64,000 nucleotides of DNA, taken from NCBI GenBank assembly GCA_902605865.1, contig CACLEJ010000005.1:37600-101599 (forward strand), in the 5' to 3' direction. Shown piece by piece: positions 9,362 to 18,393 of this stretch. Every line of letters starts with the position of its first letter. Position 1 is the first letter of the stretch. This stretch comes from an uncultured Pelagibacteraceae bacterium. GTDB taxonomy: Bacteria; Pseudomonadota; Alphaproteobacteria; Pelagibacterales; Pelagibacteraceae. Position numbers and translations under genes: made by a program. The notes beneath the pieces are model-generated. The model made no database searches. It was not told the DNA's origin and saw only the letters and a program-made list of their open reading frames with translations.

Positions 9362-10010
9362 TATTCATCATAATTTTACAATCTGCCATATTTGCAAAAT
9401 ATCTATTGTGAGTTGCAAAAATTATGATTCTTTTTTTATTTTTTAAATTAAATAGGATTTTAAAGATAAGTTTTGCATTTTCAAAATCTAGACTGCCAGT
9501 TGGCTCATCAGCTAAAATAATATCAGGATCATTAATTAATGCCCTAGCTATGGCAATACGTTGATTTTCACCTCCAGATAATTCATTAGGAAAATAATTT
9601 ATTCTTGTTGACATACCTACATTTTTTATTAATTTTTTTGCAAGATCTACGGACTTTTTTTTTTCTTTAGTAATTAGTAAATTAGGCAAGTATACATTTT
9701 CTAAAGCTGTAAAATCTGACAATAGGTTTTTGTCTTGATAAATAATTCCAATCTTCTTAGCTCTAATTAAATCATTTTCAACTTTATTATTTAATTTTAT
9801 TTTATTACTACTTATTTCAATTGATCCTGTCGTAGGGTTATCAATTAATGATAGTAAATTTAATAAAGTCGATTTTCCAGATCCAGATGGTCCAATAATA
9901 GAGTAAGTTTTTCCAGATTCAAAACTAAATGAAACATCATTTAAAACTTTTAGAGATTTATTTTTCTCATATTTTTTTGTTAGATTTTTTATTTTAATAT
10001 AATTATTCAT
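9327..10010 (-). CDS. lolD: Lipoprotein-releasing ABC transporter ATPase LolD
   Basis: LolD powers extraction of outer-membrane lipoproteins from the inner membrane and their transfer to LolA. Residues 40-48 are the Walker A GPSGSGKST, the Q-loop is IIYQDKNLL near 89-97, the ABC signature is ELSGGENQR at 143-151, and Walker B with the catalytic glutamate is IILADEPTG at 164-172. The 227-residue length is typical. It follows lolC with an 8-nt overlap, the usual pairing. Confidence 0.93.
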   Translation of the reverse strand: MNNYIKIKNLTKKYEKNKSLKVLNDVSFSFESGKTYSIIGPSGSGKSTLLNLLSLIDNPTTGSIEISSNKIKLNNKVENDLIRAKKIGIIYQDKNLLSDFTALENVYLPNLLITKEKKKSVDLAKKLIKNVGMSTRINYFPNELSGGENQRIAIARALINDPDIILADEPTGSLDFENAKLIFKILFNLKNKKRIIIFATHNRYFANMADCKIMMNNGSIQIINATA

Positions 10011-11214
10011 ATTTAAGAGTTTTAACTGTATCTAAAGAAGATGCTTTTGAAGCTGGGTATATAGACACTAAAATTGTAGCAATTATTGAACAAAGGGAGA
10101 TTATTATTATTGAAACTATATTTATTTCAGAAGGCATAGAATTTAAAATATAAATATCTTCTGGAAAAAGAGAAATACCAAATATATTTGAGATAAATTG
10201 TCTAATAGTTTCTATATAAATAGAGAAAAGAGTTCCAACAGCCACTCCAAATAGTGTTGCTGATGTTCCTATAAAAAAACCCACTAAAAAGAAGATTTTT
10301 TTAATAGATTTATTTGATACCCCAATTGATTTTAGTATGCCTATATCTCTTGTTTTATTTTTAACTAAAATTGTAAGTCCAGATATTATATTGAATGCTG
10401 CAACAATAATTATCAAAGATAAAATTATAAACATAACATTTCTTTCCACTTTCAAAGCTGAAAATAATGATTTATTCATATCTGACCAAGTATAAACTAA
10501 CGCTTCTGGAAATAGAGCTGTTAAACTTTTTTTATGAAATTCTATATTTTTTGGATCCTTAAAATAGAATTCTAAAAACCTATCTTCTTTATTTTTATTA
10601 AAAAAACTCTCCAGTGTTTGTAAATTAATATATGCAATATTTTCATTATAGTCTGACAAACCACTATCAAAAATTGATACTATTTTAAAGTTTTCTTGTT
10701 TAGGAAGTGTGCCAACTAAAGTTTGAATTCCTACAGGAGACATAACTGTAATTATATCACCAACATCAACATTTAAATTAAAGCTTAATTCTTTACCAAT
10801 TGAAATATTGTTATTATTTAAGTTTTGCGATCCAAAAAATTCTTTATTTTTTACTATTTGAAGGTTTCTGAAATCACTTTCTAAATATCCTTTTAAGAAG
10901 ACCCCCTTCGTAATATTTTTATTCAATATTACTGCTTCTCCATCATTTGAAATTATATTTTTTGTCAAATCCAAACCCTGAATATATTCCAGTGGTTTAT
11001 TTACTGGTTGAACTACTGCATGAGCATTAAAACCTACAATTTTACTTATTAATTCAGTTCTAAAACCATTCATCACTGACATAACAATGATTAGAACCGC
11101 AACACCTAATGAAATACCTATAAAAGAAAAAATTGAGATGATATTTAAAAAACCATCATTTTTTCTAGTTCTTAAAAATCTAAATGTAACTTCTCTTTCT
11201 AACTGTGAGATCAA
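10003..11214 (-). CDS. lolC: Lipoprotein-releasing permease LolC/LolE
   Basis: This is the membrane subunit of the lipoprotein release transporter. One transmembrane helix near residues 22-46 precedes a large periplasmic domain, and three helices follow near 260-290, 310-345 and 365-390, the LolC/E/MacB topology. Family motifs FLRTRKNDGFLNIISIFSFIGI and VMNGFRTEL are present. There is a single LolC/E gene, as expected for alphaproteobacteria that use a homodimer (LolF type). The start is a TTG at 11214 overlapping the proS stop (TTGA); the next ATG falls inside helix 1 and would be too late. Confidence 0.92.
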   Translation of the reverse strand: MISQLEREVTFRFLRTRKNDGFLNIISIFSFIGISLGVAVLIIVMSVMNGFRTELISKIVGFNAHAVVQPVNKPLEYIQGLDLTKNIISNDGEAVILNKNITKGVFLKGYLESDFRNLQIVKNKEFFGSQNLNNNNISIGKELSFNLNVDVGDIITVMSPVGIQTLVGTLPKQENFKIVSIFDSGLSDYNENIAYINLQTLESFFNKNKEDRFLEFYFKDPKNIEFHKKSLTALFPEALVYTWSDMNKSLFSALKVERNVMFIILSLIIIVAAFNIISGLTILVKNKTRDIGILKSIGVSNKSIKKIFFLVGFFIGTSATLFGVAVGTLFSIYIETIRQFISNIFGISLFPEDIYILNSMPSEINIVSIIIISLCSIIATILVSIYPASKASSLDTVKTLKYE

Positions 11215-12539
11215 TTTGATTTAGCTTTTAAAATTTGTAACGTAACTTCTTCGATATTTAATTTTTGAGTTTCTCCATTAATTTCGTTAAACTCAAATAA
11301 ATCTCCATCAGTTTGATTTCCCAAAATCAACTGATAAGGAATACCGATTAAATTAAATTTTCTAATTTTTGCAGAAATATTTTCTTCAGTATCATCTATA
11401 ATGGCATCTATATTTTTAGATTTTAAATATTCAAATATTTTTTTCGATTTTTCTAAATTTGATGTATCATTTTTTTTAATCATTGGAATTATTGCACAAT
11501 GATAAGGAGCAACTGATATTGGCCATTTCATTATTCCATCTTTATCGTTGTATTTAGCCTCAATTATGGCACCTACTAGTCTTGATACACCTATTCCATA
11601 AGATCCCATTTTAACAAATTCTTTTTTACCATTAAAATCTACTGCAGCATTCATTGGTTTTGAATATTTATCTCCAAAATAGAATATATGACCTACTTCA
11701 ATTCCTTTTGTATTTACTCTAAATTCTTCCGGTACTACTTTTTCAAATTCTTTCTTGTCAAACTTCTCGTCTGTAACAGAATAAAATTTTTCATATTGCT
11801 GTCGTAAATTAGTAAGCGAATTTTTTTCTAATAAAGTAGACGAGCTATTCACATCAAATATTCTTTTATCTGTGTATATTTTACTTTCCCCAGTATCAGC
11901 AAGAATTATGAATTCATGGGAAAGATTTCCACCAATAGGTCCTGTATCTGCTGCCATTGGTATTGCTGATAAATTTAATCTTTTAAAAGTCCTTAAATAT
12001 GAGAGAAAAAATTTATTATATGAAAAAAGAGCCTCATCGTCATTTAAATCAAAAGAGTAAGCATCTTTCATATAAAATTCCCTGCATCTCATAATTCCAA
12101 ACCTTGGCCTAAGTTCATCTCTAAATTTCCACTGAATATGATATAATAGCTGTGGGAGTGATTTATAAGATTTAATACTTGATCTAAATATTTCTGTTAC
12201 AAGCTCTTCATTGGTAGGTCCATACAACATTTCTCTATTTTGACGATCTTTAATACGCAACATCTCTTCTCCATAATCATCATATCTTCCACTTTCTTTC
12301 CAAATTTCTGAGGATTGAATTGTTGGCATTAGAATTTCCTGAACGCCAATTCTATCCTGCTCTTCTCTAACAATTTGCTCTATTTTTTTCATAACTTTGA
12401 AACCGAGTGGTAACCATGAATAGATTCCAGCTGATGATTGTTTTATCATTCCAACTCTTAACATAAGCTGATGAGATTTAATTTTGGCTTCTGTAGGATT
12501 ATTTTTAAGAATTGGTACAAATGATTTTGAAAAATACAT
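11211..12539 (-). CDS. proS: Prolyl-tRNA synthetase, short alphaproteobacterial form
   Basis: ProRS charges tRNA-Pro. This class II synthetase has motif 1 around GFKVMKKIEQIVREEQDRIG, motif 2 around WKFRDELRPRFGIMRCREFYMKDAYSF and motif 3 GSYGIGVSRLVGAIIE, then an anticodon-binding domain. At 442 residues it is about 130 shorter than E. coli ProRS because the inserted editing domain between motifs 2 and 3 is missing. That short form is known from alphaproteobacteria and mitochondria and would need a separate deacylase to clear alanyl-tRNA-Pro; none is seen in this window. Confidence 0.96.
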   Translation of the reverse strand: MYFSKSFVPILKNNPTEAKIKSHQLMLRVGMIKQSSAGIYSWLPLGFKVMKKIEQIVREEQDRIGVQEILMPTIQSSEIWKESGRYDDYGEEMLRIKDRQNREMLYGPTNEELVTEIFRSSIKSYKSLPQLLYHIQWKFRDELRPRFGIMRCREFYMKDAYSFDLNDDEALFSYNKFFLSYLRTFKRLNLSAIPMAADTGPIGGNLSHEFIILADTGESKIYTDKRIFDVNSSSTLLEKNSLTNLRQQYEKFYSVTDEKFDKKEFEKVVPEEFRVNTKGIEVGHIFYFGDKYSKPMNAAVDFNGKKEFVKMGSYGIGVSRLVGAIIEAKYNDKDGIMKWPISVAPYHCAIIPMIKKNDTSNLEKSKKIFEYLKSKNIDAIIDDTEENISAKIRKFNLIGIPYQLILGNQTDGDLFEFNEINGETQKLNIEEVTLQILKAKSN

Positions 12540-12547
12540 TTTATTAT

Positions 12548-14206
12548 TTAAATTCTTACCAAGTTTATATTTGTTAGTGGTTTTTTCCCAGTTTTTTCTT
12601 TTGAAAATTTACGACAAGTTATTTTAAGAGCATCAATGAGATTATCTTGTTGTTTTGTGTTGTTTAATGAAAATGTTTTAATAGTTCTTTCTATTTCTTC
12701 CTCTAATCCATAAATAAACTCATCATTCTCATATACTGGTAGACCTCTAAAAGTAACCAAAGGTTTATTGTGAATGTTGCCTTTTGGTGTAATCATAATT
12801 GTAGCTTCTAAAAATCCATTTGATGAAATATTTCTCCTTTCTTTTATTGATCTAGAGTCTTCCTCTACTGGAATATTTCCATCTAAATAAACTCTTCCAC
12901 TTGGTGCTTTGTCATAGACTTCTGGTTTTTCTCCAGGATACAACTTAACAATATCACCGTTCTCTACTTGAACTGGGTATTTAACTTGCATTTCTTTTGC
13001 AAATTCAATGTGCTCTATCATGTGTCTATGTTCTCCATGAACTGGGATAACAGCTTTTGGTTTAATCCAATTATACATATCTCTAAGGTCTTCACGGTTA
13101 GGATGTCCAGAAACGTGAATATATTCATTGTCTTCAGATATGACTTCAATACCTTCTTTGACTAAATTATTATGTAACTTATACAATTTCTTCTCGTTAC
13201 CTGGTATAATTTTAGAAGAAAAAACTACAGCATCATTTCTTTCTATATAGACATCTGGGTGAGTATATTTAACTATCCTATTCATAGCTCCCATTGGTTC
13301 TCCTTGGCTTCCAGTACACAAATAAACAATTTTTTCTCTAGATATATTTTTTGCATCTCTTGGATCTACTGGATCAATTACATTTTTAAGATAACCACAT
13401 TGTCTAGCTGCTTTAAATATTCTATGCATAGATCTTCCCACTAACGAAATATGCCTTCCAGTTTGTTCTGCACAGTAAAAAACGGTTTCCATCCTAGCTA
13501 CATTGGATGCAAATGATGTAACAATTATTCTTTTTTTTAATCTTTGAAAAACCTTAAGTAAATTTTTACGAACATCAAGCTCTGAGCCTGCTCTTCCTGC
13601 ACTAAATACATTTGTAGAATCGCAAATCATGGCTAATACCCCCTCGTTACCTATTTCTTTTAATCTTTCAGAGTTAATGTTTCCACCTATTAAAGGATCT
13701 GGATCACATTTCCAATCTCCAGTATGTAGTATATTCCCAGCTGGTGTTTGTATTCTAAGACCATTAGGTTCTAATATTGAATGAGTAAGTGTAACAAACT
13801 CTATTTTAAAGGGATCTAGATTTATTGTACTGTTAAGTTCTACTATTTTTAAATAATCAGTTATATCAATTTTTTTTTCTTTAAATTTTTCAGTAATTAA
13901 TACTGAAGTAAATGGTGTAGCATAAATTTTACATTTTAATTTTGGCCAAACATGAGCAATAGCTCCAATATGATCTTCATGAGCATGTGTTAGGACTATA
14001 CCTAGCAAATCATCTTTTTTATCAATTATAAATCCTGGATCTGGATATATGATGTCAACACCAGGTACTGTATCATCTGCAAATGTAACACCAACGTCAA
14101 CAATAATCCATTTTTGATTATCTGGCTTACCATATGCGAATAGGTTCATGTTCATTCCTATTTCACCAGATCCTCCTAGAGGACAAAATAATAATTCATC
14201 TTTCAT
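12548..14206 (-). CDS. rnj: Ribonuclease J (metallo-beta-lactamase RNase)
   Basis: RNase J is an endo- and 5'-to-3' exoribonuclease for mRNA decay and rRNA maturation. The zinc-binding motif LTHAHEDHIGA is at residues 72-82, with further ligands in HTGDWKCDP and in the beta-CASP segment including VSGHPNREDLRDMYNWIKP and PVHGEHRHM. The C-terminal domain is present, giving 552 residues in total. The position downstream of nuoN, birA and coaX and before proS is the alphaproteobacterial order. Confidence 0.95.
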   Translation of the reverse strand: MKDELLFCPLGGSGEIGMNMNLFAYGKPDNQKWIIVDVGVTFADDTVPGVDIIYPDPGFIIDKKDDLLGIVLTHAHEDHIGAIAHVWPKLKCKIYATPFTSVLITEKFKEKKIDITDYLKIVELNSTINLDPFKIEFVTLTHSILEPNGLRIQTPAGNILHTGDWKCDPDPLIGGNINSERLKEIGNEGVLAMICDSTNVFSAGRAGSELDVRKNLLKVFQRLKKRIIVTSFASNVARMETVFYCAEQTGRHISLVGRSMHRIFKAARQCGYLKNVIDPVDPRDAKNISREKIVYLCTGSQGEPMGAMNRIVKYTHPDVYIERNDAVVFSSKIIPGNEKKLYKLHNNLVKEGIEVISEDNEYIHVSGHPNREDLRDMYNWIKPKAVIPVHGEHRHMIEHIEFAKEMQVKYPVQVENGDIVKLYPGEKPEVYDKAPSGRVYLDGNIPVEEDSRSIKERRNISSNGFLEATIMITPKGNIHNKPLVTFRGLPVYENDEFIYGLEEEIERTIKTFSLNNTKQQDNLIDALKITCRKFSKEKTGKKPLTNINLVRI

Positions 14207-14213
14207 ATTTTTT

Positions 14214-14954
14214 TTAATTTATAGCTACTCTTAAGATACCTTTAATTGTTAAATTTTTATCAACCGTTTTAATACCTTTAATTGATGATTTAAATAAGTG
14301 TGCAAATCCACCTGTAAGTATAATTTTAAACTTCTTTCTAGTTTGTTTTAAAATAAGTTTAATTATATTTTCAATTAAACCAGTATAACCATGATAAAAA
14401 CCAGCTCTTACAGCAGTTTTAGTGTTTTTGCCAATGACATTTGCAGTCTTTTCTAGCTTTATTTTAGGTATTAAAGAGGCTTTATCTATTAAATTTTTCA
14501 AGGAAAGTTCTACACCCGGCGCTAAAACACCACCAATATAATCTTTTTTAATAACAATATCAAAATTGGTAGCCGTTCCAAAATCAACTATAATATAATT
14601 AAACCTACTATCAATAACTGCAATCGCATTAGCTAAACGATCAGAACCAATTTGCTTTCTATTGACTTTTATATTTATAAATTTTTTTAAATTACATGAT
14701 TTCAATTCAACACAGTTCAATTTAGTAATTTCTTTAATAGTTTTTTTTATTATTTTATAAGAGTAAGGGACAACCGAGCTAAAGAGTACTTTTCTAAGTT
14801 TAGAATTATATTTTCTTAAAAATAATAATTTTTTATTGACAAATTTTTTGTTTAAATTTTTCTTATGAATTTTAATATTTTTGATCAATTTTAATTTGTT
14901 ATTATATAAACAAATCTTAATTGTAGTATTTCCAACATCTCCAATTAAATACAT
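14214..14954 (-). CDS. coaX: Type III pantothenate kinase
   Basis: CoaX phosphorylates pantothenate, the first step of coenzyme A synthesis. The ASKHA-fold ATP site starts with DVGNTTIKI at residues 6-14. The substrate region has IGSDRLANAIA near 101-111 and VDFGTATNFD near 123-132, and GGVLAPGVELS follows. At 246 residues it is marginally shorter than usual. It begins 3 nt after birA and ends 7 nt before rnj, so it is part of the tail of the nuo transcript. Confidence 0.93.
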   Translation of the reverse strand: MYLIGDVGNTTIKICLYNNKLKLIKNIKIHKKNLNKKFVNKKLLFLRKYNSKLRKVLFSSVVPYSYKIIKKTIKEITKLNCVELKSCNLKKFINIKVNRKQIGSDRLANAIAVIDSRFNYIIVDFGTATNFDIVIKKDYIGGVLAPGVELSLKNLIDKASLIPKIKLEKTANVIGKNTKTAVRAGFYHGYTGLIENIIKLILKQTRKKFKIILTGGFAHLFKSSIKGIKTVDKNLTIKGILRVAIN

Positions 14955-14957
14955 ATA

Positions 14958-15482
14958 TTAAACTCCAAATGAGTGTAAGTTTTTTTCATACATTAATTTA
15001 ATTTCTTTAAATAATTCAAGTCTTTTTAATTTTTTATTTGTATAATTATTTAAAAATGTAGTTGGATAATTATTAATTTTTGGACTACTAGAAACATTAA
15101 TTCCAATTCCTACAATTAAATATTTTCTATTCTGCTTAAAAATTGTTTCTTGCAAAATTCCACAGACCTTTTTTTTATTAATTAATATATCATTAGGTTT
15201 TTTTATTAGAATTAAAGTGTTTATTTTTTTATAAATTATTTTTTTTATTATTTTTAAATTTAAATTTATTATTTTTGATAATGATAATTTTTTACTAATT
15301 TCAAAGAAGACTGATAAAAACAAATTACCTTTTATAGATATCCATTTATTTTTTCTTTGTCCTTTACCTTTTATTTGTTGATCTGTTAAAATTATTCCTC
15401 TTTGATTGCCTTGCTTAATTAATCTTAGCGCTACATTGTTGGTGCTTTCAACTTTTTTATATAAATATTTTTTTAATTTCAT
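14958..15482 (-). CDS. birA: Biotin--[acetyl-CoA-carboxylase] ligase, minimal catalytic form
   Basis: This enzyme activates biotin as biotinyl-AMP and attaches it to BCCP of acetyl-CoA carboxylase. Visible family features are VESTNNVALRLI at 12-23, the biotin/AMP loop reduced to GKGQRKNKW (usual GRGRxGRxW), IKKPNDILINKKKVCGIL with the catalytic lysine region, and IVGIGINV. At 174 residues it lacks both the N-terminal DNA-binding domain and the C-terminal SH3-like domain, so it cannot act as a biotin repressor. Its ATG overlaps the nuoN stop (TAATG). Confidence 0.88.
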   Translation of the reverse strand: MKLKKYLYKKVESTNNVALRLIKQGNQRGIILTDQQIKGKGQRKNKWISIKGNLFLSVFFEISKKLSLSKIINLNLKIIKKIIYKKINTLILIKKPNDILINKKKVCGILQETIFKQNRKYLIVGIGINVSSSPKINNYPTTFLNNYTNKKLKRLELFKEIKLMYEKNLHSFGV

Positions 15483-16897
15483 TAGATCATGGTAATTTTA
15501 GATACTATTTCTGTTATGCCACTCGGATATATAAAGTATGCTAAAATAAATATTGTTGAAATAGCTAAAGTAATTTTTAATCCTAGATTGTGCGATGTTT
15601 CGTATTCTTCTTTTTCTGGATCAAAATATATAATTTTTATAATTCTTAGATAATAAAAAGCTGCAACTACAGTTGCTAATAATCCAACAATTGCTAAAAA
15701 ATACATTGACTGTTCTATGACAGCTAAAAAAACATAAAATTTTGCAAAGAAGCCTGCTAGAGGAGGTATTCCAGCTAAAGAAAATAAAACTATTAATAAT
15801 GAGAAAGATAAAATTGGATGTTTTTTAGAAAGCCCAGATAAATCCTCTATATTCTCATAATATTTATCATTTCTCTTAAGCATAAATAAGCAGCTAAAAA
15901 AGGCTAAATTCATTACCAAATAAATAGATATATAAGTAATAGAACTTTGTATTCCTTGGTTGCTAACTGTTGCTAATCCAGCCAACGCATAGCCCATATG
16001 ACTGATTGAACTATAAGCAATTAATCTTTTTAAATTTTTTTGACCTATGGCTGCCACAGCACCAAATATCATTGAAGCTATTGAAATAAATACAATTATA
16101 GTTTGCCACTGATCATTCATATTAGCAAAAGGTGTGTACAAAAACTTTATGAATACAGAGAGTGCAGCTATTTTTGGAAGTATAGCAAAAAATAATGTTA
16201 CAGATGTTGGGGAGCCTTGATAAACATCTGGAGCCCACATATGAAAAGGTACAGCCGATATTTTAAATGCAAGACCAACTAAAATAAAGACTATCCCAAA
16301 CGTGGTACCATAATTAAATTCAGTAGAGTTTATAAGTATTTGATCAAAATTTGTACTTTCAGAAAATCCATAAGTTAATGAACACCCATATAACAGCAAA
16401 CCAGATGATAATGCGCTAAGAACAAAATATTTTAGTCCAGATTCTGTAGAAAGTAAATTGTCCCTATTAAAAGATGCAAGAACATACAAAGCTAATGATT
16501 GTAGTTCAAGGCCCATGTAAAAAACAATTAAATCATTTGAACTTATCATTATCATCATTCCCAAAATGCTGCTTAGAATTAGGATTGGGTACTCAATTTT
16601 ATTTAAATTGATAACTTGGATATATTTGGATCCAGTTAGCATTACAAAAATTCCAGATCCAACAAGTATAATCTTCATGTAATTAGACAAATTGTCTATT
16701 AAATATGATTTATTGAATAAGTAAATTGTATCTAATGAGCTGAGATTTATTATTAGTGCCAATAAAATAACTAACGATATATTAGATAAATTATAAATTA
16801 AACTTGCACTATTTTTTTTGAAAACTCCAACTAGTAAAAATAACATTATAGATCCCGATATGAAGATTTCAGGTAATATATATTGAAAATTTTCCAT
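15482..16897 (-). CDS. nuoN: NADH-quinone oxidoreductase subunit N
   Basis: NuoN is an antiporter-like proton-pumping subunit of the membrane arm of complex I. About 14 hydrophobic segments are visible. Family motifs include MGLELQSLALYVLASFNR near 125-142 with the essential glutamate, AFKISAVPFHMWAPDVYQGSPT near 210-231 with the channel lysine, and LKRLIAYSSISHMGYALAG. Length of 471 residues is normal. It is the last nuo gene, overlapping nuoM and birA by 1 nt each. Confidence 0.97.
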   Translation of the reverse strand: MENFQYILPEIFISGSIMLFLLVGVFKKNSASLIYNLSNISLVILLALIINLSSLDTIYLFNKSYLIDNLSNYMKIILVGSGIFVMLTGSKYIQVINLNKIEYPILILSSILGMMIMISSNDLIVFYMGLELQSLALYVLASFNRDNLLSTESGLKYFVLSALSSGLLLYGCSLTYGFSESTNFDQILINSTEFNYGTTFGIVFILVGLAFKISAVPFHMWAPDVYQGSPTSVTLFFAILPKIAALSVFIKFLYTPFANMNDQWQTIIVFISIASMIFGAVAAIGQKNLKRLIAYSSISHMGYALAGLATVSNQGIQSSITYISIYLVMNLAFFSCLFMLKRNDKYYENIEDLSGLSKKHPILSFSLLIVLFSLAGIPPLAGFFAKFYVFLAVIEQSMYFLAIVGLLATVVAAFYYLRIIKIIYFDPEKEEYETSHNLGLKITLAISTIFILAYFIYPSGITEIVSKITMI

Positions 16898-18393
16898 TAG
16901 TCTTTTGATGCGAGGTTGTTAATTAAATCAAGGTTGTACATGTTTAAAGTATTCTCGACTGATGCTTCAATTGAATTCATTAAAGGCTCTGGATAAAAAC
17001 CAAAAAATAAAATTGGTATTACTAAAGCTGATAAAGTGATAATTTCAAAAGTTTTTAAATCTTTCATACTTTTAAGCTCTTGATTATTCATTTCACCAAA
17101 AACAACCCTTTTAAATAGCCACAGCATATATGCTGCTCCTAAAATTACTCCCAAACTTGCAATCATCGCTACTAGGATGTTTTTCTCAAATGCACCCATT
17201 AAAATTAAAAATTCTCCAATAAAACCTGTTGTTCCAGGTAGTCCTAGAGCTCCTAGCGTGAATACCATAAAAACAATTGCATATCTTGGCATTATGGAGA
17301 CTAAACCGCCATATTTATTTATTAGTCTTGTATGATGCCTTTCATAGACAACTCCAACACTCAAGAAAAGTGCTGCAGATACAAGTCCATGACTAATCAT
17401 TTGGAAAATACTTCCCTCAATACCTTGTTGGGTCATTGTGAAGATACCCAATGTTACAAATCCCATATGTGCAACTGAGGAGTATGCTATGAGTTTTTTC
17501 ATATCTTCTTGCATCAAAGCAACCAGAGATGTGTAAATAATTGCAATTAAACTTAAGATATAAACTAACATTGTGAAATTTTCAGAAGCTATAGGAAATA
17601 ATCCTAGCGAAAATCTAATAAATCCATATCCAGCCATTTTAAGCAATATTGCTGCTAGCAATACAGATCCAACAGTTGGAGCTTCTACATGAGCATCTGG
17701 CAGCCACGTATGTACTGGCCACATAGGAGTTTTAACTGCAAAAGAACTGAAAAATGCTAACCATAATAAATTTTGATATTCAGCCTTTATGCCAAGTTCA
17801 TAAAGTTTTTCAACATCAGTGGTTCCTGTTATCCAATAGATTGAAATAATAGCAACCAACATAAGAACCGATCCTAATAAAGTGTACAGAAAAAATTTAA
17901 AAGCCGAGTAGACTCTTCTTTCTCCACCCCAAATACCAATTATTAAAAACATTGGTATAAGACCTGCCTCAAAAAATAAATAGAATACTACTAGATCAAG
18001 TGAGCAGAAAACACCAATCATAAATGTTTCCATTATTAATATGGCAATTAAGAAATCTTTAAGTTTATTTGTAATTGTAGCATTAACTGAAATAATACAA
18101 ATTGGAGTTATGAAAGTTGTTAATATTATAAATAAAATTGAAATACCATCTATTCCAACTTTATAATTTATAAATCCTGATAACCATTCTCTATTTTCTA
18201 CAAACTGAAAGTCTACTAAATTTTTATCAAAGACATACCAAAGATATAAAGATAATAAAAAATTTGCTAAAGAAATAAATAAAGCTACATATTTGGAACT
18301 TTGATATTTTCCACTTGATGATTTTGTGAATAATATAAATAAAGCACCTATTGTTGGTAGTAAAATTAAGGACGATAAAATAGGAAAGTTCAT
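16897..18393 (-). CDS. nuoM: NADH-quinone oxidoreductase subunit M
   Basis: NuoM is the second antiporter-like proton channel of complex I. It has about 14 transmembrane helices, with the conserved glutamate in FYLFFEAGLIPMFLIIGIWG near 134-153 and lysines in SFAVKTPMWPVHTWLPDAHVEAPTVGSVLLA and MKKLIAYSSVAHMGFVTLG. At 498 residues it is of typical length. It overlaps nuoL and nuoN by one base each, so the three antiporter subunits are read as one tightly coupled block. Confidence 0.97.
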   Translation of the reverse strand: MNFPILSSLILLPTIGALFILFTKSSSGKYQSSKYVALFISLANFLLSLYLWYVFDKNLVDFQFVENREWLSGFINYKVGIDGISILFIILTTFITPICIISVNATITNKLKDFLIAILIMETFMIGVFCSLDLVVFYLFFEAGLIPMFLIIGIWGGERRVYSAFKFFLYTLLGSVLMLVAIISIYWITGTTDVEKLYELGIKAEYQNLLWLAFFSSFAVKTPMWPVHTWLPDAHVEAPTVGSVLLAAILLKMAGYGFIRFSLGLFPIASENFTMLVYILSLIAIIYTSLVALMQEDMKKLIAYSSVAHMGFVTLGIFTMTQQGIEGSIFQMISHGLVSAALFLSVGVVYERHHTRLINKYGGLVSIMPRYAIVFMVFTLGALGLPGTTGFIGEFLILMGAFEKNILVAMIASLGVILGAAYMLWLFKRVVFGEMNNQELKSMKDLKTFEIITLSALVIPILFFGFYPEPLMNSIEASVENTLNMYNLDLINNLASKD

